DNA of 64,000 bases from contig OX387192.1 of assembly GCA_947561395.2 (NCBI GenBank), positions 35,485,520-35,549,519 on the forward strand. Direction: 5' to 3'. The notes under the pieces are model-generated. The model did no database searches, was not told where the DNA came from, and was given only the letters and a program-made list of their open reading frames with translations. The number at the start of each line of letters is the position of its first letter. Positions within the stretch are counted from its first letter, which is position 1. The stretch comes from Buxus sempervirens (taxonomy: Eukaryota; Streptophyta; Magnoliopsida; Buxales; Buxaceae). The translations under genes and the position numbers were made by a program. Of the stretch, positions 11,567 to 22,250 are shown piece after piece.

Positions 11567-12721
11567 TCATCTGGTCGGCACGCAAGGGTTACTCCATAAA
11601 GGAAGGTTATGGTGGTGTTCACGATGCGGATTTATTAGTTCTTTGCACCGACGGAAACCGTCTCCACTCGGCACAGGTAACGGCCATTCCCGGACATTCT
11701 CCTCCTTCAATTCTTTTTCTCCTTCTTCTTCCTCCTCCTCCTCCTCCTCCTCCTCCGTCGTCTCCGGCTCTGCCGCTGGCTTTGCCTCCACCTTTTCTTT
11801 GATTGCTTCATTACAGGGTTGGACTTGTTCCTCCTCCTCCTCCTCCTCCTCCGTCGTCTCCGGCTCTGCCGCTGGCTTTGCCTCCACCTTTTCTTTGATT
11901 GCTTCATTACAGGGTTGGACTTGTTCCTCCTCCTCCTCCTCCTCCGTCGTCTCCGGCTCTGCCGCTGGCTTTGCCTCCACCTTTTCTTTGATTGCTTCAT
12001 TACAGGGTTGGGCTTGTTCCTCCTCCGTCGTCTCCGGCTCTGCCGCTGGCTTTGCCTCCGCCTTTTCTTTGATTGCTTCATTACAGGGTTGGACTTGTTC
12101 TTCCTCCTCCTCCTCTTGGGGGTGATGAGGCTCCGATCTGATGAGCTGCAATCTCAACCTGCCATCTTCACGGGTGGCCCTTAGGATCTCGGGTCGATCG
12201 ATTCTCACCTCGACGAGTTGCAGTCTCCCGTCCTTCCTCACTGGCTTCAGAAAGAAACTCGGCTTTCCATTTCTAGTCAACGAAGACAATGGAGGCGGGT
12301 AAGTCCTCGCTCTAGCAGTCGTCTTCTTCCATCTGGATGGCGGCGTCAATCTCGACCTAGACACCTCTTCCTCCTCCATCCGATCATCGTTCCTCCTCTC
12401 GTCGGAGCTCTCGAACCCTAAGCTCTCCGTGCACGACATCAGTCCATCGACACCACCGCCTACGTCGTCAAGAAACCCAATCCCGCCGGGATCTCTCCTC
12501 TCCTCCTCTTTGGCCTCCGAACAGGATACCGGTTTCATCAGCTTAACAGCGGCGGACTCCACCACATTTGCCGGGCGATGAATCTCAGTGGCCACAGCAA
12601 TAAAACTCAATCCACCGGCCGGCGAGAGAACATTCCGGGGAGGGCGTGAGGAATCTCTGGAGGAGCTTGAATTTGAGTTAGAGAAAGTAGTAATTCTCTT
12701 ACAAAAGAAGCTCATCATCAT
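11567..12721 (-). CDS. FANTASTIC FOUR (FAF)-domain protein with internal repeats
   Basis: A single-exon gene of 384 residues. The FAF domain lies at about residues 140-195, with the hallmark stretch PPPLSSLTRNGKPSFFLKPV, then RKDGRLQLVEVRIDRPEIL and REDGRLRLQLI. In Arabidopsis, FAF proteins modulate shoot-meristem size and act with the WUSCHEL-CLAVATA loop; FAF-like relatives also exist. From about residue 203 to 334 there are four imperfect copies of a unit with core QPCNEAIKEK, then VEAKPAAEPETTEE and a Glu tract of variable length. The unit starts near residues 211, 238, 269 and 302. The C-terminus (about 343-370) has WPLPVPSGDGFRRCKELI. A TATAAATA box lies about 70 bp upstream of the start. 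Three consecutive ATG codons make the exact start uncertain by two residues. FAF family assignment is firm; the subtype is not. Confidence 0.88.
   Translation of the reverse strand: MMMSFFCKRITTFSNSNSSSSRDSSRPPRNVLSPAGGLSFIAVATEIHRPANVVESAAVKLMKPVSCSEAKEEERRDPGGIGFLDDVGGGVDGLMSCTESLGFESSDERRNDDRMEEEEVSRSRLTPPSRWKKTTARARTYPPPLSSLTRNGKPSFFLKPVRKDGRLQLVEVRIDRPEILRATREDGRLRLQLIRSEPHHPQEEEEEEQVQPCNEAIKEKAEAKPAAEPETTEEEQAQPCNEAIKEKVEAKPAAEPETTEEEEEEEQVQPCNEAIKEKVEAKPAAEPETTEEEEEEEEQVQPCNEAIKEKVEAKPAAEPETTEEEEEEEEEEEGEKELKEENVREWPLPVPSGDGFRRCKELINPHREHHHNLPLWSNPCVPTR
11727..12115 (-). repeat. In-frame minisatellite within the FAF gene
   Basis: Four copies of an 81-99-bp unit encode QPCNEAIKEK-type repeats plus a GAG/GAA-rich tract. 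Length differences between copies are multiples of three and lie in the Glu-coding triplet run, consistent with slippage that keeps frame. Three copies read KEKVEAKP and one reads KEKAEAKP. Confidence 0.9.
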
Positions 12722-12789
12722 CTTCTATCTCTCTGCGAGAAATCACAGAGGGGTGAAAGTTAGTTAGGGTTGCGTGGGAAAGCAGGGGG

Positions 12790-12797
12790 TATTTATA
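12790..12797 (-). promoter_or_regulatory. TATA box of the FAF gene
   Basis: TATAAATA on the minus strand lies about 70 bp upstream of the ATG at 12721. Position and sequence fit a core promoter element. Confidence 0.6.
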
Positions 12798-13702
12798 CAT
12801 AGAGGAGGAAGAGGGATGGGAATTGAGAGCAGAACCGCCTGATGGTGGCTAATGGTATGGAAATTGCCAACGTGACAGCATCACCGCGTCCATGGTGAGC
12901 TCAGCTGGACTCTCAGCGGAATCATTTGCCCGGGTCCCGCGTTTATTCGTCACTTCCATCCACATCCTCACGCTCCTCTTATCTTTTCTTTCCATCTAAT
13001 TATACGCACTTTCGCTTTTTATTTTAATTTTTTCTTTGCCCCTCTCGCTTCGTTAGCTGACTTGGTTTGAATCCCCGTTTTCCACCTTTTTGATCACTAA
13101 TTATAGTCGTATTATTAATTAAGCCTTGTCAACTCAATGTCAAATTTGGCTTACCCCCAATTATTTATCATCCACATAAAGTAAAAACCGGCTGAAAGGT
13201 CTTCAGCAAAAGTCTTTGTCAACATGATTTTTGGGGATTGAGGTGGGAAGAATATTCTCGGAACCTGATAAAAAGAAAACGGTACTTTCAATAAAAAAAT
13301 CTATTTATCCATATATTAGTATATAATGAGGAGAGACCCCTTGAGAATTGTGCCAAATAAAATACACAGTTTTCTAAAACATCATTTAGAACAAATTTAT
13401 TAATAAAAGTGTAGAACAATTAGTTTTGTAACTGTTTCTTCAACATTGTTTCCCTTTCACTCTATCTCTTTCTACAAACATGTAGTTGTAGGAAGGGAAA
13501 TTTTGAGTTTAAAAAAATGCCACATGGCAAAATCTCACAAAACTATAGACCCCACTTAGAGATAAATTCTTTAAATAAAATAAATAGAATTTTCTCTCCA
13601 AAATGCTAATAAATTGCTTGTGGGCCCCATTGAAGAATTATCATTTTGATAATTCTCAAAATAAATGAATCAATTTTTTTTATATGGAATTTGTGGTGTT
13701 TC

Positions 13703-13755
13703 CTAATGGTTAAAGGTTTTTTTTTTTTTTTTTGATACGACTAATGGTTAAAGGT
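13703..13755 (-). mobile_element. Ultra-short retroposon tail with TSD
   Basis: The 15-bp sequence CTAATGGTTAAAGGT is present at 13703-13717 and 13741-13755. Between them lie only T residues followed by GATACGA, which on the minus strand reads TCGTATC plus poly(A). The 5'-truncated L1 at 61894-63517 also ends in TATC plus poly(A), so I infer a minimal L1 insertion on the minus strand. Confidence 0.7.
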
Positions 13756-14292
13756 CGGCCAAATATGGGGAAGCAGTTAAAAAAAAGAGTTAAAATATCT
13801 GTTTTAGACATGTAGTGTACTGTTTTGCTTAGTTAAGTATTGTTAAGGGTTTTTGTTAAAGTAAGAGCTGTGTGATGCACGTTTATGTTATGGGAAATGC
13901 TACCGGCGGCCGTTGCGGTGGGTTGTTAGTGAATGTTACTTTCAACTATTATCGGAAGGAATTACTTAGTTAGTTGCCTGTAACCGACACCTTACGTTAC
14001 GTGGCGATCAACAATGGACCTTATCGGATTTGTACGAGCAATCACAGTGCAATTGATTGGAAGGGTCGTCCGCTAGCTGATCCGTCCCTTAAATGGCAAT
14101 TATACTAGATTTTGCCACCTAAGCAATGTATGGATTTTTCAAGGCGTATGGGAGACGCATTCATATTTATATTACTAGGGAAAGGCACGTATTATACTTG
14201 TAGCAAAAGAAGATAAGTGTTCAATTTAATGAGAGATAAAAGCAAAAAAGAAGTGGAAAAAAATAAGGTATTTTGGACAATTGTACGTAGAA

Positions 14293-14390
14293 CATTTGCT
14301 GGTCTAACGGTGAGGGGAATGTACATGTGTGTGAATGATGCTGACATGTACACCTTGTCCACCGTTAGACCAGCAGATATTCTAGCCTAG
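14293..14390. mobile_element. Foldback MITE, relative of the 151-bp MITE at 44.0 and 56.4 kb
   Basis: TTGCTGGTCTAACGG near the left end is mirrored by CCGTTAGACCAGCAG on the right across a stem-loop of about 90 nt. The right flank (agcctaggctccagctgat) also matches the flank of the elements at 43973 and 56366. I could not find clean target duplications. Confidence 0.6.
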
Positions 14391-15045
14391 GCTCCAGCTG
14401 ATATGGCCTCGGCAATTACCTTGGAGATAGAAAGTGATTAAATTTTAAAGTAAGAGGTAATTTGGGGATCAAATCTTATTAAAGACTCTTGAGAGTTTTC
14501 TTTATAATAGTATAGATTCTATAAAACGAACCCGCAAACTAACATCACATCTGTTGCCTAAAGAGCCCATACTTGGGGGATATTTATTTTCCCCATATGA
14601 CACATGCTTTAAAATGAGGTTAAATCTTATTTGTTAATGTGCATTTATTATAAGTTCCATCTCAAACATTGAGTTTAAGACTAAAACCAAACATTTAGCA
14701 CGTGAGAAAAATGGCTTTTTGTAGATGCAAAGCATTAAAAATTCTCTGTAAAAGTATATTAATTAAAATGTAAAAGTAAGGTTTATTTTAAAATCGTATG
14801 ATAAAAAAAAGGTCCAACCAAGCAACTAAAATTGGTGAAACGAATTCCAGTATTCTTCACTTTTTCTAGTTTGATTTTGCCCTCCTAACCTAACAGCGCC
14901 AAATATCTTGGGTCCACCGTATTTAATTATTTCCTAATTTGTAGAAAATTAATATCAGATACGGGTACTCAAGTACATGCCTGTACAGGAAGTTTGGTGT
15001 GGGTGGCGGCGAATACGGATAATCCGCTGGTTACGTCTTCCCGCC

Positions 15046-15375
15046 GGGAAATTTGTTTTTAGTGTTACTCTTTCAACATAATTCAGATTTAGTCTGTTAA
15101 TTCTCAAAAATTAAGAATTAGTGATACTTTTTTCAAATAATTAAAATTCAACAATAGACTTTCTTCCAACAATAGAATTTGAAAACCATTTCACTTAAGT
15201 ACAAGTAAAGTTTGCAAGTCTTTTTTACGGTATTTTTTGAAGAAATTTTTTATAAATAGTCAAATGATATTAAATCCCAATTATTTGAATAAAATATTAC
15301 TAATTTTCAATTTTCAAGGATTGGTAGACTAAATCTGAATTATTTTGAAAAATATCACAAAAAACAAAATTTCTC
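15046..15375. mobile_element. MITE with GGGAAA-type terminal inverted repeats
   Basis: The left end carries GGGAAATTTG and then AATTCAGATTTAGTCT. Its complement returns at the right end as AGACTAAATCTGAATTAT near 15327 and runs out to 15375. The inverted ends are about 100 bp with moderate divergence. The same layout recurs at 48379-48705 and 60889-61212, and as a single end near 23125-23235. No reliable target duplication was seen. Confidence 0.65.
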
Positions 15376-16665
15376 CATCTAGAATGGTGAGATCCACGTG
15401 ATTTTTCTGGGGATAGAGGGAATCCAACGGTCGATATCAGGACCACATCCCCAAAGCTAACAGCGTAATGGTGGAAATTATGGCACGTCAACCGTACACG
15501 GTATGTTTCCTGCTTTATGGAACCACCATACGCGTCTTATCTGTCCGCAACCAAGTTGGGGAACACCATACATGGAAGGAGAGCGTTTCATCTGTAACCA
15601 CTCAGTGGTGTCAGTGTAAAACACACGGATGGATGTCCATGTCAGAAAGGGCCCTACACATTCAAATTCTATCCCAATTGGTGGTCTGACGGAACCACCA
15701 GATTTTGGCTCTAGAGGAAATGCTTTCACATGGGAAGGTGTGATAATATTTTTCCTTTCGTTTGTCCATACCTGCCCCACGACCATGTTAGGAACAACTC
15801 CCCCACCGCCACAGCCGCACCACCACCCCGAACCAATTTTTTCCTCTCGTTATGAGCTGCCTCACAAGATTGCGTTAGGGTATTTTAACCAACGATTAAT
15901 GTAGAAAAATAACTAACTCGCCATATCTAAAAGGGAAAATTGCAATCCTTCACGTCCCAATATCGTACTCAATTGGATCCTTACAGGTTGTTTTAAAAAA
16001 CTAGGAAGTTGTATGCACCTAGAGGGAATGAGAAATTTTACAATTGTATAGATTTTAAACGAATGGGTAGTGTTTTAACTATTTTAGCCCTATATTGATT
16101 ATGACTTAACAGTGAAAGCTAAGGGCTTTTTGAGAAAATCGTGCATAATTATTAATTGGCATGCTCCCTACGAGCCTATTCTTATTATATATAACATAGA
16201 TATAGATATCAGGATAGTGCTACATATCTATGCTAGGGGAAGGTGTGTTGCAAAAGAATTATATTCTGTGTGTCGGATGGTTATAAACTGATTGAATATT
16301 CAGTTGATACTACTTGATTAATTTGTAATTGACTCATACGTTCTAATAAATAACTAAGGGATTCAAAGCTGTATGTATCACCAGCTCAGGCAGAGGAAAT
16401 TAATTTCCCAAACCTTCGTGATAGGACCCGTAATTATAGAGAATTTAGTGGAGGATTTTGACCCCGCAACCAAGAAGGGTTGAATTATTATCATTGTGAG
16501 ACAGCTTTTTCTACAAAATTGACATGATCAGCTCTAATCAATAATATACTAGTGAGGGTCCAATTCCAAGATGTGGACAATATTTCCATAAAAAAACAAG
16601 AAAGAAAGATGTGGACAGTATGTATCAAAACCCCGCATAGATTCCTTATTACATATTACAAATGC

Positions 16666-16693
16666 ATGGTTTCATGTCATGACATGAAACCAT
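16666..16693. repeat. Perfect 28-nt palindrome
   Basis: ATGGTTTCATGTCA is followed directly by its exact reverse complement TGACATGAAACCAT, with no spacer. Confidence 0.95.
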
Positions 16694-16888
16694 TTGGAGA
16701 TCGATCAAACATGGTGTTGAAAATCAATTTCAATACTAGATCTTAACCAAGGGAGCAAGCAGGTAGTTCGGGTTTGAAATTTTGTATTGTCTTTTACTTT
16801 AGTTTGATTAAGATACTGCCATGTGGACAGTCAAGTGGTTATAAAGTTTTTGTCCTTTCAAAATGTCAAAATGTTTTTCTTCTTGAAA

Positions 16889-17192
16889 GAAACCCTACCA
16901 TGACATCATCTCAATCAAAAGGTAGGCAAAGCTGTAATGATGGATTCAATTCAATTCAATTCAAAAGTTGTGATAATGGATTCAATTCAATTCATTTACG
17001 GTTGACCTCGTAAATGGGCTCACTTGTACCTAATTGTTTCGAAACCCTACCATGACATCATCTCAATCAAAAGGTAGGCAAAGCTGTAATGATGGATTCA
17101 ATTCAATTCAATTCAAAAATTGTGATAATGGATTCAATTCAATTCATTTACGGTTGACCTCGTAAATGGGCTCAATTGTACCTAATTGTTGC
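16889..17192. repeat. 152-bp tandem duplication
   Basis: Two head-to-tail copies start at 16889 and 17041 with GAAACCCTACCATGAC. They run through a TTCAA-rich tract to ACCTAATTG. They differ by only a few substitutions, so the duplication is recent. Confidence 0.9.
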
Positions 17193-17397
17193 TTGCCAAA
17201 CAGACAAGCAGAAGTCTTATATTGTATCTCTCATAATTTGAAAAGTTAAAAATTACTTTTTGCACTTTTTCCGTTGGCAAGCAGCGATTGGTTGAGCCTA
17301 TAACTGGGCTCAACTGTAGATGAATTGAATCCTGTAATAAAAGGCATATGATATGGTCATAATTTTAGAAGGTAATCAATGTATCATGTTGTGTATA

Positions 17398-17600
17398 GTG
17401 GCGGAACCACGTTATAACTAGGGGGGCAATTATTTTTTAATTAAAAATATATATTTTTAAAAAAATATATTTTTTATATGTTTTAATTAAAATTTATGTT
17501 TTGCTTCTTCTAAAATTTCTGGTTCCCCAAATTCATTGAAATTTCTATATTTTATGAGAAGTGTTAATTGAAAATTTTTTTTGCCCCCACATACCATGGT
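17398..17600. mobile_element. Partial element with AGTGGCGGAACCA terminus
   Basis: This stretch is clearly homologous to the element at 39540-39766: a left end with GTGGCGGAACCAC, an AT-rich core and a shared segment ATTGAAATTTCTATATTT. The mirrored right end is missing here, so this copy is truncated. Confidence 0.6.
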
Positions 17601-17644
17601 GGACCTCATTTGCTTTTTGGGGGCCCACACATTCATGTTACACC

Positions 17645-18196
17645 TAGGGCTGGCAATGGGTCGGATATATATATCCGAATCCGATCCGAAAATCCCGAAT
17701 TTGAATATGAGATATAGATCCACAATTCGAATACGGATATCGGATTTTGGATCCAACCGAATATGGATATCGGATTTCAGATCCGACCGAATTCGAATCT
17801 GTCCATATCCAATCCGAATAGGATTAGAACCGAAATCAACATATACTTTTCATTAAACTATTGGTAAAATTTGTACAAACCATGGTTGAACTATCCTTAC
17901 TTATGTTTTGCTTTAATATTTATATGGCTCATTCGTTTTGATAATTAAAATTTGCTTTAATAGTTAAACTTGGCTTTTGAGTTTTAAGTTCAAATCGGAT
18001 CTAATTCGGATCGAATTCGGATTTTGGTTATTTATTCGGTCGAATTTCGAATTCGGATACAGTATATAAATTCGGTTTCGGATTCACATAAAAGATCCGT
18101 CGGATTTCGGATTGAATTCGGATATCGGATTTTTATTTTCAGTTCGGATTCGGATCATGGCATATCTATACTGTATTTGACTCGTTGCCAGCCCTA
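17645..18196. mobile_element. hAT-like non-autonomous element with perfect 8-bp TSD
   Basis: The 552-bp element begins TAGGGCTGGCAA and ends TTGCCAGCCCTA, a perfect inverted pair. It is flanked on both sides by GTTACACC (17637-17644 and 18197-18204), an 8-bp duplication typical of hAT transposition. The interior is built from repeats of CGGATATCGGATTTCGGAT-like sequence in both orientations, with no coding frame. The right flank lies only 30 bp from the DMP stop codon at 18235, so it probably contributes to that gene's 3' UTR or terminator. Confidence 0.9.
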
Positions 18197-18234
18197 GTTA
18201 CACCCCGACGATTATGATTTGCATTGAATATGCA

Positions 18235-18888
18235 TCAATGTGTCTGAGGGGCGACATCAGAGTATCCTATCCCTCTGCGCGTGGTGGGGAAGATGGTAAA
18301 CAGAAAGGTACACAACATCCCAATACCCAGAGGCAGATTCTGTATGAAGGCAGTCTGGTTAGCCCCGGCTTCAGGAAACAAGCAGTTTCTTACGTCGGAG
18401 TCACTGATGGCGAAGATCACGAACACGAGAAGGGACAAGAACGCATGCACGAAGTCGACGCAGCGGAGTCTGAACTTGCTCATCGTGTTGCTGTGCTGCT
18501 GCAACACTTGGACCGAGTAATCATCGGGGTTGAAGACGTAGAGGCCTTTGAAGGTGGCGACACCCAAGTAGAGCTTGCCATTATTGCAGCCTATGAAGCT
18601 GTCTGTGAAGGAGGAGAAGAAGCAGATGAGGGAGCAAGTTCCGATGAGGCAAGCGGTCAGGTACTTGTTGGGAGTTTGGCACGAACCTGTGTTGGAGAAG
18701 GATGGAGAAAGCGCTTGGAACGCAAGAACGGTGCCTGTGGGTAAGAGTTTGGCGAGGTTGGATGCACTTGTTAAGGTTTTGTCCATGGTAAGAAGTGGTT
18801 TTGATTTTTCTGGAGCCAAGGCCAGTTCGACGGATTCAGCTGTGCATATAGCTTGAAGATTCTGCACAGGTGATGATGGATCGGCCAT
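18235..18888 (-). CDS. DMP (DUF679) family membrane protein
   Basis: A single-exon gene of 217 residues. The DMP domain contains NLAKLLPTGTVLAFQAL, an NKYL-linked second helix leading to FFSSFTDSF, RLRCVDFVHAFLSLLVFVIF, a C-L-F-P motif and a final FPTTRRGIGY. Four transmembrane helices fit residues about 45-64, 78-96, 145-163 and 184-203, the usual DMP topology with both ends cytosolic. Family members act in endomembranes during senescence, and the DMP8/DMP9 branch acts in sperm-egg fusion; this protein lacks the features of that branch that I can recall, so no such role is claimed. It is longer at its N-terminus and in the loop around 115-135 (NPDDYSVQVLQQHSNTM) than the neighbour at 20451. 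The ATG at 18888 has a favourable context (ATGGCC). A minus-strand TATAAAGT lies at 18977-18984. Confidence 0.92.
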   Translation of the reverse strand: MADPSSPVQNLQAICTAESVELALAPEKSKPLLTMDKTLTSASNLAKLLPTGTVLAFQALSPSFSNTGSCQTPNKYLTACLIGTCSLICFFSSFTDSFIGCNNGKLYLGVATFKGLYVFNPDDYSVQVLQQHSNTMSKFRLRCVDFVHAFLSLLVFVIFAISDSDVRNCLFPEAGANQTAFIQNLPLGIGMLCTFLFTIFPTTRRGIGYSDVAPQTH

Positions 18889-20450
18889 GAAGAGATATAG
18901 AGAGAGGGAGTAGTTATGGAATTTTGGTTGTGAATAGGATGCAAATGATGTAATGTTAAGTGCTTTGGTTTAATTTACTTTATAGATTGGAAGAAATAAG
19001 GTTCAATGAACAGAACTCATGTTAAATGTGGGATGATCTGTATGGACTATGGTGGTAGAGAGAAGGTGGTGTGCTACAGACAAAGCGATAACGGCTTTAA
19101 CGGTTTTTACCTTTTTTGTTTTTTTGCTTTGGTGTGCACTTTAACCTTTTGATTCGAATGACTTCTAATTTGATTTGTTTTCCAACTTTTCATCATTCAG
19201 GAGTGTTTGTTAGGATGTGGTCGTTTTAATTTGTTACCTCGATTGGACCACAACTTCCTAATCCGCTTGGTCAATGGATGAGTATTTTGCTGCTTCACCA
19301 CATTAAATTTGTTACCTCCGATCAGTCTCTTAAGTGGGCTTCTTTTGGGTCTCAATTTTTTCATGGGCCCTTTAATTAAAGGAAGTTGAATATAGAACAA
19401 TTAATGAAGGAAAACATCTAGCTACAAATTGAATTTGTTGACATTAAATTGAAAAAGACATGATGTGTACATTGCCCTTACAACATGTACAGAAAAAGAC
19501 ATGATGTGTAGCTCACCAAAATGAATTTTTCATGAGCCCCACATAACTATGTTTTGCTGTATGTGTTGTAAAGTGATTTGCACGCAGAAGATCATTACTC
19601 TTTTTTTTCCCAATTAATTTGTTGAGATCGTAATAGGGGTTCACATGATATTCACTTGGTGGGCCCCACACCAGTGTGTCTCGGTGGAGGATAGGATTTG
19701 AGGTAATACACCCAAACCAACTACTATAAGTATCTTGGACCCAAATTTCTTTTTTTTATGTTTTACTAAAGCCTTTAATATACTTGTTTAAGGCGTTTCA
19801 AAAGTTGGCTACTTGTATTTTTGCACATTAAAAAAACATTAAAGAGATTGCTTTGCAATAGACTTCCTTTTTCTTTTCTTTTGCTTTTAAGAACCATTTT
19901 TTAATATAGAATGGATCTTCCTATCTGAATCTACTGCATGTACTCTACCAAGAGTTGACAAAGATCTGCGTATTCCTATCTGTATGAGCCACCTGTTATA
20001 CTAAATTGACATGAAAGAGAAAAATAAAGGGTAGCTAAACTTCCCACATAGGAGGAGTGTTGAGGTTCTTTTCATTTTAATTTTATCAAACAGAGTACCT
20101 CTTAATTAATGTAGAAAGAGACCCAAGAAGAGACAGTTGTAATATTGAAATAGAGAATACTATTATGCCATGAATCAAAAAACCCAAACTTTCAAATAAC
20201 ACACACACATCACATAGGGGAATTGACTTCCCACCTTCCGCCTTCTTTTGTAATTAACAGCGGACAAATTAAATACCCAATCTTCAAACAATACACATTA
20301 ATGACATACGGGAATTGACTTCCCACCTTCTCCCTTCCTTTCTTTCAGATAGAGGATATACAGAGAGAGAGATACAGAGATCGATTTCATAGGCAGCCAT
20401 CATATATATCTATATATATATATAAAGAAGTGAATCTTTTTGAAATTAAA
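18889..20450. other. Intergenic stretch between two DMP genes
   Basis: It holds the 5' flank of the first DMP gene (TATAAAGT at 18977-18984, minus strand) and the 3' flank of the second. No other gene or clear mobile element was recognised. Two similar blocks, GGGGAATTGACTTCCCACCTTC near 20217 and CGGGAATTGACTTCCCACCTTC near 20309, form a diverged local duplication of about 90 bp. Confidence 0.5.
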
Positions 20451-21014
20451 TTAAGATTTAGAGTCCTCTGAAGCCTGGCTTGAAGGGTATCCAATGCCGT
20501 GACGCTTGGTGGGGAAGATCATAAACACCGAACTGGCTATAGCACCGACGACTGGAGGCAATACCATGAGCAACATCTTCTGAGTGGACATGAAAGACGG
20601 ATAGAAGCAATTGGCTGTGTTGGGGTCCAAGAGAGCTACCACCCCAAACACAGTCAATGACAAGAAACCATGAGCAAAATCACTCAGTCGAAGTCTATAC
20701 CTCGACATGTCGGCGGAGTTGGAGTTGGCAGATGGCCAAAGCCCTGTCATCGTCGCGATCCCATAGTGAGTGATCCCGTCGGTACCCGTGTAACTGTCCG
20801 TAAAGGACGAGAATAAACAAGAGAAGCCACAAACGCCGAGGAGAGCCCACGTTAAGTACTTGTTGACCATGGTACATTGGCCATTGTTGGTTAACACAGG
20901 ACTAAGAAATTGGAACAGGAAGACGGTTCCGGTGGGGAGAAGCCTCATGAGATTGCCTACTCCTGCGAACGTCATGTTTGGGATTGTTCCCCGGTTGCTG
21001 CTGCCTCCAGCCAT
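20451..21014 (-). CDS. DMP (DUF679) family membrane protein, second copy
   Basis: A single-exon gene of 187 residues from the ATG at 21014, which has a strong context (AAAGCCATGG). Upstream in-frame codons contain no ATG. Family motifs are [20 protein letters not shown], then [54 protein letters not shown] and [10 protein letters not shown]. Four helices fit. It resembles the DMP1/2 type, with [12 protein letters not shown] and [11 protein letters not shown], more than its neighbour does. The two genes share strand and family and lie about 1.6 kb apart, but their sequences are well diverged, so the tandem duplication is old. A TATA-like TATATA on the minus strand at 21101-21109 lies about 90 bp upstream. 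Confidence 0.93.
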   Translation of the reverse strand: MAGGSSNRGTIPNMTFAGVGNLMRLLPTGTVFLFQFLSPVLTNNGQCTMVNKYLTWALLGVCGFSCLFSSFTDSYTGTDGITHYGIATMTGLWPSANSNSADMSRYRLRLSDFAHGFLSLTVFGVVALLDPNTANCFYPSFMSTQKMLLMVLPPVVGAIASSVFMIFPTKRHGIGYPSSQASEDSKS

Positions 21015-21100
21015 GGCTTTGATGTCTGTGACTAGCAAGCTAGCTAGGCGCGCTTACTGGTGTTCTCTGGTTTGTGGCAGGCACTTTGTTCAGTGCAATG

Positions 21101-21109
21101 TATATATAA
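21101..21109 (-). promoter_or_regulatory. Probable TATA box of the second DMP gene
   Basis: A TATATATA tract on the minus strand, about 90 bp upstream of the ATG at 21014. It is placed to give a leader of roughly 55 nt. Confidence 0.45.
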
Positions 21110-22207
21110 GTGAGGAAGAGAGGAGAAGGAGATAAGAAGAAAGAGCTTCGTTGCTTGCACGTAAAAGGGTGTGACCTAAGAAATAGTTGTGTTGCTTGTA
21201 CTCTTCGGTACGTAGTTTCTAAATTAAGTTTTTGAGGTTTCTTGCTCTTCTCTGTGTATGATGCAGGTGGATGGTGACCTAGGTTAGGTTTTTCCTTTAA
21301 GCCTTTCACAAGGAACCGTTGATGTTATCGCCTTCTCTGTAAGTATAATCTCAGAGCAATTTAATTCTCATTTCATTATAAAATTTCTCAATTAAGAGAC
21401 TGACATGGATTCATCTCTTTCAGTCCATAAGAATCTAATCAGCAAAACTTGATCAAGATGAGCCTTTCAATGGGTGGAGCCATGGGATGTCTGCATCAGT
21501 TAACACACACGGATCATATATTTTACTGGAGGTGCAAGGAGTTCCATTAATGATTAACCGGTCCATATGTGCGGGATGCACGTGCAAGGGGACACAGTCA
21601 TCTGCAATACTTCCGTGCAATACTTCGGCCATTGTTCCTAAACTTACACTTGATTCAAACCCGAGAACCTATCGTTTCAAACCAGTGGCAGTTGGCAAGT
21701 GGCCTTTGTTCAACATATAATTAAATAAAAATGAGTGGCAGCCAAATTTGACGTATCTACCGAAAGAGAAAAGCAATAAAAGATTTATTTAAAAAATGTT
21801 TAAAACACATAAAAAAAAGCAATGTAATCTTGCAATGTTTCTTGCGGTATTAATTCTGATTATTGGTTACCCTTTTATACCAGCAACGGTGCACGAGAGA
21901 GGGAACAGCGAGAGGAGTAGTAGGGGAGCAGTTACAAACTGATTGGAAAAATTTTGAGTTTAGATATGTATAGCCCTGTATTATTGAAACTCGAAACTAC
22001 ACAAGGCATGGGCATTTTGGGAAAGAAGTGAATTGTTTTAGGCACGCTTCCCAAAAGGCCTTCTCGCGTTAAATATAGTATAGATTATGTTTGACATCAT
22101 TTGGGGAAGATCTCTCAGCATCATATAGTTGCTGCATCTTCAATGTGAAATGTCAATTGAAGGGACATTTCATATTTAAAAGTATGAAAAAACATCCTGC
22201 AGTTAAA

Positions 22208-22250
<43 letters not shown>

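Larger units (their letters stand above)
12798..15045. other. Intergenic stretch with two small insertions
   Basis: Very AT-rich, with no coding signal. It contains a minute retroposon insertion at 13703-13755 and a foldback element near 14293-14390, listed separately. Otherwise nothing was recognised. Confidence 0.5.
15376..17397. other. Intergenic stretch with a palindrome and a tandem duplication
   Basis: No gene was recognised. It contains a perfect 28-nt palindrome at 16666-16693 and a 152-bp tandem duplication from 16889. Open frames here are short and lack recognisable domains. Confidence 0.5.

Noticed and set aside
11643-12184. Plus-strand open frames of 121-160 codons across the FAF repeats.
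   Set aside because: They are mirror frames of the Glu-rich minisatellite in the real minus-strand gene.
18214-18744. 176-codon plus-strand open frame.
   Set aside because: It overlaps the DMP gene antisense and has no recognisable domain.
20860-21038. Start of the second DMP gene at 21038.
   Set aside because: The codon there is TTG; the first real ATG in frame is at 21014 with a strong context.
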